A DNA stretch of 64,000 nt from CAIWHR01 sp963781285. GTDB lineage: Bacteria; Pseudomonadota; Gammaproteobacteria; Burkholderiales; Casimicrobiaceae. Each line of letters opens with the position of its first letter. Within the stretch, counting starts at the first letter, position 1. The DNA is taken from positions 1 to 64,000 of the forward strand of contig CAWAFI010000018.1 of the NCBI GenBank assembly GCA_963781285.1. Reading direction: 5' to 3'. The notes beneath the pieces were generated by a model, which did not search any database, was not told where the DNA came from, and saw only the letters and a program-made list of their open reading frames with translations. Made by a program: the position numbers and the translations under genes. Below are positions 26,460-36,005 of the stretch, piece by piece.

Positions 26460-28789
26460 ACGCGCCATTCGACCTGACCAAAGCCATGGACGCTGCATCG
26501 CCCGAGACCCCGCTGGTGATTGCCAACGTCAGTCGGCGGAAGTTTCTCCAGGGCGCCTCGGCGCTCGGCGGGTTGGTGCTCGTCGTGGGATTCCCCGCAT
26601 CCGTACACGCTGCGGACCCGCCCAAGTACGGCGCGGATGGCATGCAACACGGCTGGGTGGACAACCCCCTGGTGTTTGTCGCCATCGGCGAGGACGGCAT
26701 CGTCAGCATCGTCTGCCATCGCTCGGAGATGGGGCAGGGCGTGCGCACCGGCATGCCGATGATCGTTGCCGACGAACTCGAAGCCGACTGGTCACGTGTG
26801 CGTGTCGTGCAGGCGACCGGCGACGAAGCGCGCTACGGCAACCAGGACACCGACGGCTCGCGCAGCACACGCCATTTCTTCATGCCGATGCGTCGTTGCG
26901 GTGCCGCCGCGCGGCAGATGCTGGAAGCCGCGGCCGCCGCACGCTGGAAGGTGCCGGTTAGCGAAGTGCAGGCGAGGAACAGCGAGGTGGTGCATGTATC
27001 GACCGGCCGGCGCCTCGGCTATGGAGCGCTCGCCAAGGCGGCGTCGAGCATGCCGTTGCCGGCGATGGACACGGTTCGACTCAAGGATCCCGCGCAGTTT
27101 CGATACATCGGCACCGGCAAGCTGAAGCTCCTCGACGCCCAGGACATCGCCACCGGCAAGGCGCAGTACGGCATGGACACGCGCCTTCCCGGGATGCTCT
27201 ATGCCGTGGTGGCGCGACCACAGGTGTATGGCGGCAAGGTGACCAGCTACGACGCTGCCGCGGCGCTCAAGGTTCCGGGCGTCGTGCGCGTCGTGCCAAT
27301 CGACCCCACTCCGGGTGCACCCGAATTCAATCCGCTCGGCGGTGTTGCCGTGATCGCGCGCAACACCTGGGCCGCGATGCAGGGGCGCCACGCGCTGAAG
27401 ATCGTTTGGGACGATGGCCCGAATGCAACCTACGACTCCGTTGCTTACAAGGCGACGCTCGAGGAAGCGGCGCGCAAGCCGGGCCCGGTCGTGCGCAACG
27501 ACGGTGACTTCGCTGCCGCTGCAGCCGCTGCGGCAAAACGCATCACGGCGGAATACTATCTTCCACACCTCGCGCATGCGTCGATGGAACCTCCTGCAGC
27601 GAGCGCGCGCATCACGAAAGGCAAGTGCGAGGTTTGGGGTTGCTTTCAATCACCCCAGGCTGCGCGCGACCTGGTCGCCAAACGGCTCGGCATGCCGGTC
27701 GAGAATGTCACAGTGAACGTTACGTTGCTCGGTGGCGGATTTGGGCGCAAGTCCAAGCCCGATTACGGCATCGAGGCGGCGGTGTTGTCCAAGGCCATGG
27801 ACGGCAAGCCGGTCAAGGTCGTCTGGACGCGCGACGACGATCTGCACAACGACTATTTCCACACGGTATCGGTCGAGCATCTCGAAGCCGGCGTCGATGC
27901 ACAAGGACGACCGGTGGCGTGGCTGCACCGCACCGTTGCGCCGACCATCGTGTCCACCTTCGATGCAGGTGCCAAGCAGGAGGCGAACTGGGAGCTCGGC
28001 ATGGGCGTCATCAACGTGCCCTTTGCCATCCCGAACATCCGCATCGAGAATCCGGAAGCGATCGCGCATACGCGCATCGGCTGGTTCCGCTCGGTATCGA
28101 ATATTCCCCACGCATTCGCGGTGCAGTCGTTCGTCGCCGAGCTGGCGGCGGCGGCGGGGCGCGACCCGAAAGACTTTCTGCTCGAGGTGATCGGTCCCGC
28201 GCGGGTCGTGTCGCCGCAGATGTTGGGCGATACCTGGAACCACGGCGAATCGCCCGAGCGCTATCCCGTGGATACCGGCCGCCTGCGGCGCGTCGCAGAA
28301 CTTGCCGCGAAAGAGGCGGGCTGGGGCAGATCGCTGCCCAAGGGTGGCGGTCTCGGCATCGCCGCGCACTACAGTTTCGTCAGCTACGTCGCGGCGGTCG
28401 TGGAGGTTGCGGTAGACGCGAAGGGCGAGTTGACGATTCCACGGGTCGACATCGCGGTCGACTGTGGAGCGACCGTCAACCCGGATCGCGTGCGCGCTCA
28501 GATGGAGGGAGCCTGCGTCATGGGTGTGAGCGCAGCGATGCTGGGCGAGATCAGCTTCAAGGCCGGCCGTGCGCAACAGGACAATTTCAACGCCTACGAG
28601 GTGACGCGCATGTCCGCGGCGCCGCGCGAGATCCGCGTTCACATCGTGCCCGGCGACTACAGCAAGCCGCTGGGCGGGGTCGGCGAGCCTGGGGTGCCGC
28701 CGGTTCCACCGGCGCTGTGCAATGCGATCTTTGCGGCAACGGGCAAGCGTATCCGACAGTTGCCGATTCGCGATCAGCTGAAGGCTTAG
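26456..28789 (+). CDS. iorB: Isoquinoline 1-oxidoreductase-type molybdopterin subunit
   Basis: A 777-residue molybdenum hydroxylase subunit. Near the N-terminus SRRKFLQGASALGG followed by a hydrophobic stretch is a Tat-type export signal, so the complex is probably periplasmic. Molybdopterin-contact motifs include VTLLGGGFGRKSKPDYGIEA, and the catalytic Glu lies in GGVGEPGVPPVPPALCN close to the C-terminus. SNIPHAFAVQSFVAELA is also typical of the IorB/aldehyde dehydrogenase group. ATG 26456 overlaps the stop of the small subunit. A hotdog thioesterase follows on the same strand, which may link the enzyme to acyl-CoA chemistry. Confidence 0.9.
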   Translation: MNAPFDLTKAMDAASPETPLVIANVSRRKFLQGASALGGLVLVVGFPASVHAADPPKYGADGMQHGWVDNPLVFVAIGEDGIVSIVCHRSEMGQGVRTGMPMIVADELEADWSRVRVVQATGDEARYGNQDTDGSRSTRHFFMPMRRCGAAARQMLEAAAAARWKVPVSEVQARNSEVVHVSTGRRLGYGALAKAASSMPLPAMDTVRLKDPAQFRYIGTGKLKLLDAQDIATGKAQYGMDTRLPGMLYAVVARPQVYGGKVTSYDAAAALKVPGVVRVVPIDPTPGAPEFNPLGGVAVIARNTWAAMQGRHALKIVWDDGPNATYDSVAYKATLEEAARKPGPVVRNDGDFAAAAAAAAKRITAEYYLPHLAHASMEPPAASARITKGKCEVWGCFQSPQAARDLVAKRLGMPVENVTVNVTLLGGGFGRKSKPDYGIEAAVLSKAMDGKPVKVVWTRDDDLHNDYFHTVSVEHLEAGVDAQGRPVAWLHRTVAPTIVSTFDAGAKQEANWELGMGVINVPFAIPNIRIENPEAIAHTRIGWFRSVSNIPHAFAVQSFVAELAAAAGRDPKDFLLEVIGPARVVSPQMLGDTWNHGESPERYPVDTGRLRRVAELAAKEAGWGRSLPKGGGLGIAAHYSFVSYVAAVVEVAVDAKGELTIPRVDIAVDCGATVNPDRVRAQMEGACVMGVSAAMLGEISFKAGRAQQDNFNAYEVTRMSAAPREIRVHIVPGDYSKPLGGVGEPGVPPVPPALCNAIFAATGKRIRQLPIRDQLKA

Positions 28790-28818
28790 GCTTCAAACCA
28801 GGGGAGACGCTGGGCCCG

Positions 28819-29226
28819 ATGGACCTGAATCCATTCGAGAAGGTCCGCATCGGCGCGGTCGGGACGGCGACGACGGTAGTTACGCGCGAGCTCACCGTTC
28901 GCCACTTCCATGCTGAGATGCCCGAAGTCTACGGCACGCCGTTCATGATCTACCTGATGGAAGTCGCGGCATCGAATGCCGTCCAACCCGATCTGCCCGC
29001 GGGCTGGGCTTCCGTCGGAGTCGATGTGAACATACGCCATCTTGCGGCGACACCGGTGGGATCCACGGTGGTTGCGCAAGCGACCGTCACCGCGATCGAC
29101 GATCGGCTGATTCACTACGCCGTCGAGGCCCGCGACGAGACCGCGCTCATCGGACAGGGAACGCACACAAGGGCACCGATCGATCTCGCCCGCTTCGAAC
29201 GGCGACTTGGGGGCCGGCAAGGCTGA
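28819..29226 (+). CDS. Hotdog-fold thioesterase, FlK-like
   Basis: A 135-residue hotdog protein. The segment VYGTPFMIYLMEVAASNAVQ matches the FlK-type acyl-CoA thioesterase helix with Glu, and VGVDVNIRHLAATPVGSTV and THTRAPIDLARFERRL follow the family order. FlK relatives hydrolyse small acyl-CoAs. It starts 29 bp after the molybdopterin subunit stop and is likely part of the same transcript. ATG 28819 lacks a strong ribosome binding site, so a slightly upstream start is possible. Confidence 0.8.
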   Translation: MDLNPFEKVRIGAVGTATTVVTRELTVRHFHAEMPEVYGTPFMIYLMEVAASNAVQPDLPAGWASVGVDVNIRHLAATPVGSTVVAQATVTAIDDRLIHYAVEARDETALIGQGTHTRAPIDLARFERRLGGRQG

Positions 29227-29262
29227 GGCCCAGGCGCGGCCGCGACGAAATACGTCCGAAAG

Positions 29263-32200
29263 ATGGAGTGCCCACAATGTAGGACCGCCAACCGGCAGGG
29301 CAGGCGCTTCTGTGCGAAGTGCGGAGCCGCGCTCGCCGTCACCTGTTCCGGATGCGGTGCCGTCAATGCTCCCGGCGAGGACTTCTGTGGTGGCTGCGGC
29401 AAGGCACTGACCGACACCGCGCAGCCCCCGACACCCGTAGCCGACGCTCCGGAGCTCGAACGCCGTCAACTGACGGTAATGTTCTGCGATCTGGTCGGCT
29501 CGACGGCGCTGTCGCACCAGCTCGACCCCGAAGACCTGCTCGATGTGATCCGATCCTATCGCAAGCGCGCGAGCGAGGTGGTCGCGCGCTACGAGGGTTT
29601 CGTCGCCCGCTACATTGGCGACGGCATTCTGGTGTATTTCGGCTACCCGCACGCGCACGAAGACGACGCCGCTCGCGCGATCCACACGGGTCTTGAAATC
29701 GTCGACGCGTTCGATCAATTCGAAGCGCGACCGAAAGCCGAGCCGGGCACTCGCCTGGGCGTGCGGATCGGAATCGCGACCGGGCGCGTCGTCGTGGGTG
29801 ACCTGGTCGGCGAAGGGGGCGGCGAGACATCCATGGCGATGGGCGAGACGCCGAACCTGGCAGCACGGCTGCAAGCATTGGCCCAACCGAACACGGTCCT
29901 GGTTGCCAGCGGGACGCGCGAGTTGGTGGGCCGTCAATTCGAATACGCCGACAACGGCGCTCACACATTGAAAGGCTTCGGTGAGCCGGTTCGAGTGTGG
30001 CGCGTGCTTCGGACGAGCGCGGTCGAGAGCCGCTTCGACGCGGCGAAAAACCGCCGGTTGACACCCCTGGTTGGCCGCGACGGCGAAATCGGCCTGTTGC
30101 TCCGGCAGTGGCAACGCGCGCGGGCGGGCAACGGCCAGATGATTCTCCTTTCGGGCGAGGCCGGTATCGGCAAGTCGCGGATCGCCGAGACGCTCGGCGA
30201 GCGCATCGCCGACGAGCCGCATATCCGGCTGCGGTATCAATGCTCGCCCTACCATGTCAACAGCCCGCTCTATCCGTTCATTCATGAGCTCGAGCGAGCC
30301 GCCGATTTCAGCCGATCGGATACGGCAGCGCAGAAGCTCGACAAGCTCGAAACGCTGCTGGCGACGTCGGCGTCCGTGGATGGCGACCGGATGGGCCTCT
30401 TTGCCAGCTTGCTCTCGTTGCCATCGAGCGGCCGCTATCCGGCACTGGAGCTGACGCCACAGCAGCAAAAGGAGACGACGCTCATCGCGCTGCTGGAGCG
30501 CATCGACGCCCTGGCTGCGCGAGCGCCGCTTCTCATCGTGTTCGAAGATGCGCATTGGGTCGATCCGACTTCGATCGAATTTCTCAATCTTCTTGCGCCA
30601 CACGCGCACGGGATTCGCGTTCTGGCCATCATCACGTCCCGATCCAAGGCTGATTACCCGTGGCTCGGGCTCCAGCACGTAAGCGCATTGCAACTGGAAC
30701 GACTGGATCGCCAGCATGCTGCGACGATGGTCGGTCGCCTGCTCGAGGGCAAGTCGCTACCCGCTGCGATGATCGACCAGATCCTGACCAGGACGGATGG
30801 TGTTCCGCTTTTCATCGAGGAGATCATCAAGGCGGTAGCGGCGTCCGATCTGATACGTGGCGACGATGCGCTGACGCCTGTTCTGCAGTCGGAGATCCCC
30901 TCGACGCTGCAGGATTCCTTGATGGCGCGCCTGGACCAGCTCGGAGCGGCCAAGGAAGTTGCGCAGATAGGAGCCGTCATCGGCCGCGAATTCTCGCGCG
31001 ATCTCGTCGCGGCGATATCGTCATTGGACGAGCGCGAGTTACGCGATGCACTGACGAGGCTGACCTCGTCGATGGTCGTGTTCGGTCGGGGAGCGCCGCC
31101 ATCGACGACGTTCGTGTTCAAGCACGCGCTGGTGCAGGACGCCGCGTATTCGAGCCTGCTGCGAAGCAAGCGGCAGGAGTTGCATGGGCGCATCGCGGAG
31201 ATTCTCGAACGCAGCTACGCGGAACGCGTTCGTGTGGAGCCGGAAGTCGTTGCGCACCATTGCACCCACGCAGGTCGCCCGCTGGAGGCGGCCAAGTACT
31301 GGGCAGCGGCGGCGCAGCGGGCGCTGGATCGCTCGGCCAACCTCGAGGCCCTCGGTCACGCGACCAAGGGATTGGGTGTGCTCGCCGGTGCGGCGCCGGG
31401 CGTCGCCCGGGATCGCCTGGAGCTTGGCCTCGAGATCCTTCGCGGCGCGGCCAATCGTGCGGTCAGGGGATTCGCGTCGTCGGACGCGGAACGAAACTTC
31501 ACGCGCGCACGCAAGTTATGCGAAAGGCTCGACGACCTACCTCGAATGATCGACGCGCGGCGAGGCCTGTTCGCGTGCTACTACGCGCGCGGCGCGTTGG
31601 AGCTGGCAGGGGCGGAGGGGCGCCAGGTTGCCGCGTTGGGGCAACGGATGGACGACTCCGCCTCGCGCATGCTCGGCCATTGGATGCTGGGATGTGTGAC
31701 GTTCTGGCAGGGTGACTTTTCGACTGCCCGACGCGAGCTCGAGGAAGCGTATGCGCTCTACGATCCGAACGTGCAGCGTGCCACGACGCTCGCGCTGCAG
31801 ATCGATCCCGGGGTCAATTCGCTGCTCCACTTGAGCTGGGTTCTGTGGATCCTCGGTTATCCGGACCAGGCGGTAGGGACGAGTGAAAAGGCCATCGCCA
31901 CCGCCCGCCGATTGTCACAACCGTTTGCCCTCGCCATGGCCCTGTTCTTCGCCTGTGCGACGCGCGCCTGCTGTGGCCAGCGTGCTTCGGTACGGCTGCT
32001 GCTGGACGAGCTGGCGACGCTTACGTCGGAGCACAAAATGGGCTACCTGGGGAGCTGCGCACGTGTCCTGGAAGCGCAGGAGCTGATCACGGAGGGCCAT
32101 TGCGTCGAAGGCCTCCAGCAGGTCAAACGCGCGTTCTCTGAGTTTCACGCCCAGGAGGCCGGGGTCGGCCTCCCCTGGGCGATGTCGATCTCGGCGGCAG

Positions 32201-32586
32201 CGCACGCGCGACTGCGAAATGTTGACGAGGGTCTCGCGACACTGTCGGCAGCGTTCGATGCAGCGGCTCGAAATGGCGAGCACCATTGGGAAGCCGAGCT
32301 CTGGCGCTCGAAAGGCGAGTTGCTTCTCTTGCCGCCCGCGCAGGACGAGATCGAAGCGGAGACCTGCTTCCGCCGGGCGATCGATCTTGCTCGGCGGCAG
32401 GCCGCGCGATCGCTCGAGCTTCGGGCAGCTACGAGTCTCGCGCGGCTACTCGTGAGCAAGGGTGACGGCCAACTTGCCCGGTGCATGCTGGCGGAGGCCT
32501 GCGCAATGTTTACGGAAGGTGCCGACACCGCCGACATAAGGGACGCGCGATTAGCGCTTCAGACCATGAACCAATTGCCGACCTAG
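29263..32586 (+). CDS. Zinc-ribbon / adenylate cyclase / AAA-ATPase / TPR regulator
   Basis: A 1107-residue multidomain protein. Two zinc ribbons lie at the N-terminus (CPQCRTANRQGRRFCAKC and CSGCGAVNAPGEDFCGGC, residues ~3-47). A class III nucleotidyl cyclase domain follows (~65-245; LTVMFCDLVGSTALSHQLD, ARYIGDGILVYFGYPHAHED). An NTPase module has Walker A GEAGIGKSR (~residue 296-304) and Walker B IVFEDAHWVD (~residue 424), and the last ~500 residues are TPR-like helices. The architecture is that of large signal-transduction ATPases of the STAND type with cyclase domains. Metal-binding Asp residues of the cyclase are present, so cAMP formation is plausible. It is monocistronic and converges on the oxidoreductase gene downstream. 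Confidence 0.92.
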   Translation: MECPQCRTANRQGRRFCAKCGAALAVTCSGCGAVNAPGEDFCGGCGKALTDTAQPPTPVADAPELERRQLTVMFCDLVGSTALSHQLDPEDLLDVIRSYRKRASEVVARYEGFVARYIGDGILVYFGYPHAHEDDAARAIHTGLEIVDAFDQFEARPKAEPGTRLGVRIGIATGRVVVGDLVGEGGGETSMAMGETPNLAARLQALAQPNTVLVASGTRELVGRQFEYADNGAHTLKGFGEPVRVWRVLRTSAVESRFDAAKNRRLTPLVGRDGEIGLLLRQWQRARAGNGQMILLSGEAGIGKSRIAETLGERIADEPHIRLRYQCSPYHVNSPLYPFIHELERAADFSRSDTAAQKLDKLETLLATSASVDGDRMGLFASLLSLPSSGRYPALELTPQQQKETTLIALLERIDALAARAPLLIVFEDAHWVDPTSIEFLNLLAPHAHGIRVLAIITSRSKADYPWLGLQHVSALQLERLDRQHAATMVGRLLEGKSLPAAMIDQILTRTDGVPLFIEEIIKAVAASDLIRGDDALTPVLQSEIPSTLQDSLMARLDQLGAAKEVAQIGAVIGREFSRDLVAAISSLDERELRDALTRLTSSMVVFGRGAPPSTTFVFKHALVQDAAYSSLLRSKRQELHGRIAEILERSYAERVRVEPEVVAHHCTHAGRPLEAAKYWAAAAQRALDRSANLEALGHATKGLGVLAGAAPGVARDRLELGLEILRGAANRAVRGFASSDAERNFTRARKLCERLDDLPRMIDARRGLFACYYARGALELAGAEGRQVAALGQRMDDSASRMLGHWMLGCVTFWQGDFSTARRELEEAYALYDPNVQRATTLALQIDPGVNSLLHLSWVLWILGYPDQAVGTSEKAIATARRLSQPFALAMALFFACATRACCGQRASVRLLLDELATLTSEHKMGYLGSCARVLEAQELITEGHCVEGLQQVKRAFSEFHAQEAGVGLPWAMSISAAAHARLRNVDEGLATLSAAFDAAARNGEHHWEAELWRSKGELLLLPPAQDEIEAETCFRRAIDLARRQAARSLELRAATSLARLLVSKGDGQLARCMLAEACAMFTEGADTADIRDARLALQTMNQLPT

Positions 32587-32636
32587 GCATTCGCGTCGCT
32601 CCTGCGTGTAATGGAGCCGAAGGGAATGGTGGCGGC

Positions 32637-34004
32637 TTACGGCGTGTGATCCGCCGACAATTCAAGGATCTGCTTCTCCATCCGGTCCTGGGCCGCTGGA
32701 TCCTTGGGACCACCGAATCGTCTGATGTCGTAGCAGCCGAGCGGCATGACCGCCGTTCGCGTGCAGCACAGGCTGCACCAGGTGCACGGATTCACCGGCT
32801 CGTCACGAGCCGGATCACGCTGGTACTGCTCGAGAAGATCCGGGTTTGCCAGCAACGGGCGACCGAGCGCGACGAGGTCGCATTGCGCCTGCAGCGCTCC
32901 CTCGATTTCGCTGCGCTTCTGGAAGCCACCGTTGGCGATCACCGGCAGACCAACCTTCTGCTTGAACTCTGCGGCGAACGCCGCGTTTGCCGCGGCCTCG
33001 AAATTCCAGCCGATGCCGAGAATCCACCGCGGCAGGACGTTGACGGCAGCGGCGCGAATCCATGCCTTGGCGCTCAGGTGCCGGGTAGCGTTGGCGAATA
33101 TCCTGATTCCATCCAATGGATAGCCGTCGGTCGGGCTCCCTTTTGGATTGATGAACCCGAAGCCGCTGTCGATATGCAGATAGTCGACGCCCAGGTTCTT
33201 GAGCTCGCGCCCGTACTCGATCGTTTCCTTCAACGTATTGCCCATCCACCAATTGCGCAGCGGAAACACCGGCGGCAGGCGAAAGGTCCACCAGGGCAGA
33301 TAGTTGAAGTCCTGCGCCGACAGGCGGACACCGAAAAGAAAATCCTGGCCTACCTCTTCACGTACCTCTTGCACGATTTCACGCAGCAACCGGAAGCGAT
33401 TCCATTGAGATCCGCCGTAAGCGTCGGTGCGCCGATTGGTTGCGGGGTTGAGGAATTGGTGAATGATGTAACCCTTCGAGGCCGTGACTTCCAAGCCGTC
33501 ACATTCGATGGTCTTCACACGTCGCGCCGCGTCGCGGAACTTCCGCACCTCGTCCTTGATTTCGTCTACCGTCATCGGCGTGGTGCGATTGCGGTAGCCG
33601 TAGAACAGGTCGAAGAATGCGGAGGCTGATTTGCCGTCCTCGGCCTGCGGGAACAAGCTGGTCTGTGTATGGCCTCCGGGATCGCCGAGCTGCATGATGT
33701 AGCGGCAGCCGAGTTGCCGGATGGACTGCACGCCTTCGCGCAGCGGCGCAATGAAGCTGTCGTCGCTGATTTTCGGGTATTCGAGCGGCGACAGGCGCTT
33801 ATCGTCTACATCGATCGTGGCCGATATGATCCCGCCGATGCCGCGGCGCGCGAAATGCCTTTCGAAGTTCTTCCACGCCGGAGTTACGGTCCCGTCGTAG
33901 TAAGAGGTGCGCCCGCCCAGCGAAGAGCGCAGGATTCGATTCTTGAACGTCGTGTTGTTTATGGTGAAGGGGTCGAAGAGGCTTACGGGTTTCTCATTGC
34001 TCAT
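32637..34004 (-). CDS. NADH:flavin oxidoreductase (old yellow enzyme family) with Cys-rich tail
   Basis: A 455-residue TIM-barrel flavoprotein. FMN-binding and active-site regions include FDPFTINNTTFKNRILRSSL, HQFLNPATNRRTDAYGGS and GLPVIANGGFQKRSEIEGAL. The C-terminus carries CTWCSLCCTRTAVMPLGC, a cysteine cluster like the [4Fe-4S] motif of 2,4-dienoyl-CoA reductases, but the second FAD/NAD domain of those enzymes is missing. The protein is longer than simple OYEs. It overlaps the preceding membrane-protein gene by 4 bp (ATGA), so it belongs to the operon that begins with the peroxidase, porin and flavin genes. Substrate unknown. Confidence 0.88.
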   Translation of the reverse strand: MSNEKPVSLFDPFTINNTTFKNRILRSSLGGRTSYYDGTVTPAWKNFERHFARRGIGGIISATIDVDDKRLSPLEYPKISDDSFIAPLREGVQSIRQLGCRYIMQLGDPGGHTQTSLFPQAEDGKSASAFFDLFYGYRNRTTPMTVDEIKDEVRKFRDAARRVKTIECDGLEVTASKGYIIHQFLNPATNRRTDAYGGSQWNRFRLLREIVQEVREEVGQDFLFGVRLSAQDFNYLPWWTFRLPPVFPLRNWWMGNTLKETIEYGRELKNLGVDYLHIDSGFGFINPKGSPTDGYPLDGIRIFANATRHLSAKAWIRAAAVNVLPRWILGIGWNFEAAANAAFAAEFKQKVGLPVIANGGFQKRSEIEGALQAQCDLVALGRPLLANPDLLEQYQRDPARDEPVNPCTWCSLCCTRTAVMPLGCYDIRRFGGPKDPAAQDRMEKQILELSADHTP

Positions 34005-34495
34005 GTTTTACCCCCGCCCGGATCCAACGGACCAGAGCGAGAATACCCCATGTGCACGATCAGCGTCGGCGCCAGGGCGAGCCCCAACGCCCAATGCAAG
34101 ACCGAGACCGGCGCATGGGTGTCGTCGCTGACGAGATAGTACAGGGCATAGCCAGTGACGATCAGCAGCGCGAACTCGGCGCTGATCACCGATCCGGTGA
34201 CGCGATTGCGCTTCAAACGCCAGCCGCGCGGGACGTGATGGGCACTCATGGCCCCCAGTGCGAGCATCGCCGCGAAGGCGGTCGCGCCGTGCACTTTCAA
34301 TGCCAGCGCTTCCTGCGTGAGACGGTACAAGTCGTCGGCCGCAGCGAACACGTTCCCCGCGTAATGGACGCAGAGCCACCAGACGCCGCTGCCCACCAAT
34401 GCGGCGACCGTCGCGTAGAGCGCGCGCCGAGCCGGCGCGCCGAGCCGTACCCGCTCGGCGAGCACGCGATAGGTACGTTCGTGGGTACGCGACAT
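34001..34495 (-). CDS. Four-helix membrane protein, cytochrome b-like (DUF4405-like)
   Basis: A 164-residue integral membrane protein with about three or four hydrophobic helices: AALVGSGVWWLCVHYAG, FAAMLALGAMSAHHVPRGW, FALLIVTGYALYYLVSD and LHWALGLALAPTLIVH. His residues in the helices (CVHYAG, KVHGATAF, LHWALG, IVHMG) could bind haem, which suggests an electron-carrying membrane subunit. It lies between ApbE and the flavin oxidoreductase gene and overlaps the latter by 4 bp. It may connect the quinone pool to the periplasmic flavoprotein encoded upstream; this is inferred from context. Confidence 0.7.
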   Translation of the reverse strand: MSRTHERTYRVLAERVRLGAPARRALYATVAALVGSGVWWLCVHYAGNVFAAADDLYRLTQEALALKVHGATAFAAMLALGAMSAHHVPRGWRLKRNRVTGSVISAEFALLIVTGYALYYLVSDDTHAPVSVLHWALGLALAPTLIVHMGYSRSGPLDPGGGKT

Positions 34496-34534
34496 GTAAC
34501 TGCGCGTCGGGCGAGGGAAGCGGGCGCGAAGGTG

Positions 34535-35482
34535 TCAACCCGAGGCTGGCAAAGCCGCCATCGGGTGCAGCCGCGATGGTGCCGGGCGTGGACGCGGTAG
34601 CTGTGTGCAGCGCCAGCGACCGGCGGCCGGCGACAGCAGCGTTGCACTCGCGCCGTACGCCTTCAGCAGGCCGGCCGCTGCGATGTCGCGCAAGGCGACG
34701 ACCTTGGTCAGCGCATCCGCCACCATGCAGGTGGACGCTACGACCGATATCGTGCGCGTGCTCATGATCGGCAGCCCGCTGCGCGGGTCGATCAGCGAAG
34801 TTGCCCAGCGCCCGCCGATGCGCCGCCGCTGTCCACCATACGCGCTGGTCGCCACTGCACCGTCGCCGACCGTCACCAGTGGCAGAAAGACTCCTTGCGG
34901 GCCGCCGGTGCGGACATGAATGAGCTCGCTTTGGCTTCCGAAGACGCGCAGATCGCCACCGGCATTGACGCGTCCCGCCGTGATGCCGTGCTGACGCAAC
35001 GCATCGATCGCGCAATCGACGGCGTAGCCCTTGGCAATGCCACCGAAGTCAAGAACGAGCGGTCTCGCGAAGCGCACGCCTCGCGGTGTCAGCTGCACGT
35101 CGCGCCAACTGGCATCGCGCTCCGAGCATGCCTGCGGCGGCAGGAAGCCCAGCGCAGCGAGGCGTCCGCCGACGGTCGGATCGAACGTGCCGCCTGAGCG
35201 CGCTGCGAGTTCGAGTGCGCAGCTCAATACCAGGCGAAGGTCTGCCGACAAGGTCTGCACAGCGGTCGGTGCGGCGCGATTCACGTGCGAAAGCTCGCTC
35301 TGCGGATCGTGCAGCGACAGCGCACGATGAACGCGGGCAACGACCGCGAACGCCGCCGCGATGCCGGCGTCCAGCAAGTCCCGCGATGGCGCTTCGCCTG
35401 CAATGTCGACCAGCGTGCCGAGCCAGAGCTGTCCGCGCCGGAGGGAGTGGTGCGGTTCAGCCACGCGAAAGCGCTTTCTCAT
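34535..35482 (-). CDS. apbE: FAD:protein FMN transferase
   Basis: A 315-residue ApbE-family enzyme that transfers FMN from FAD to a Thr/Ser of target proteins, using Mg2+. Signature segments are LVLDFGGIAKGYAVDCAID, VNAGGDLRVFG and STCMVADALTKVVAL, the last containing the metal-binding Asp. No clear lipoprotein signal is seen. The gene overlaps the FMN-binding-domain gene upstream by 26 bp, and that protein, which has an SGAT motif, is the obvious substrate. The C-terminal ~30 residues are Pro/Arg-rich and extra to the family. Confidence 0.92.
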   Translation of the reverse strand: MRKRFRVAEPHHSLRRGQLWLGTLVDIAGEAPSRDLLDAGIAAAFAVVARVHRALSLHDPQSELSHVNRAAPTAVQTLSADLRLVLSCALELAARSGGTFDPTVGGRLAALGFLPPQACSERDASWRDVQLTPRGVRFARPLVLDFGGIAKGYAVDCAIDALRQHGITAGRVNAGGDLRVFGSQSELIHVRTGGPQGVFLPLVTVGDGAVATSAYGGQRRRIGGRWATSLIDPRSGLPIMSTRTISVVASTCMVADALTKVVALRDIAAAGLLKAYGASATLLSPAAGRWRCTQLPRPRPAPSRLHPMAALPASG

Positions 35483-35993
35483 GGAGCAGCAATAGCCGGC
35501 GCACGCCCTCGGCGACGTGCCGGCAAGAGAGCGTTGCGCCGGAGATGTTACGGATGTCGGCGTCGAGCTTCACCGGGTCGGTTACGCGCTTGCCGGTGAA
35601 CTGTGCGCGCCACGCTGCCAATCGGATCGCGTCGCCGTGCGATTCGCGATAGGCGAGCACGTCGAGTGATTTGACTGTGCCGGTCGCATCGAGTGCGAGG
35701 GCGTAGGTGATCAGCTCCACTTTGCCGATCACTTCGTCGACGATGAACCAGCCGAGCATGCGGTCGCCGGCACGTACGCGCCATACGCGCGGCTCCACGG
35801 CGAAGCGACCCGCCTCGCGGGCGATCGCCGCCTTGACGTCGACGGCAATCAGGACAGGCTCGAACGCGCCGGCGTCGGGGAATGCCACCCGCTGCGCGGC
35901 TTCGGCGCTGAGGTACTCGGCGGCGTACGCCAACTGCGCCGCAGGTGCGAACGCCGTGGCCGCCGCGGCCGTGATCAGCCATTGATGACGCAT
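35457..35993 (-). CDS. FMN-binding domain protein, periplasmic
   Basis: A 178-residue exported protein. Residues 1-24 are a signal peptide (WLITAAAATAFAPAAQLAYA). The FMN-binding domain follows, with LIAVDVKAAIAREAG, GKVELITYALALDATGTVK and the flavin attachment motif SGATLS at residues 151-156, where Thr154 would carry covalent FMN. Its partner transferase ApbE is encoded directly downstream with overlap. Such proteins are periplasmic one- or two-electron carriers (NqrC/RnfG-like). It lies 12 bp after the porin gene in the same minus-strand operon. Confidence 0.9.
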   Translation of the reverse strand: MRHQWLITAAAATAFAPAAQLAYAAEYLSAEAAQRVAFPDAGAFEPVLIAVDVKAAIAREAGRFAVEPRVWRVRAGDRMLGWFIVDEVIGKVELITYALALDATGTVKSLDVLAYRESHGDAIRLAAWRAQFTGKRVTDPVKLDADIRNISGATLSCRHVAEGVRRLLLLHEKALSRG

Positions 35994-36005
35994 CGTGGGC
36001 GCGCG

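Noticed and set aside
28786..30717. A 643-codon minus-strand frame opposite the cyclase gene
   Set aside because: Antisense of the thioesterase and cyclase coding regions; composition is shadow-like and no motif is visible.
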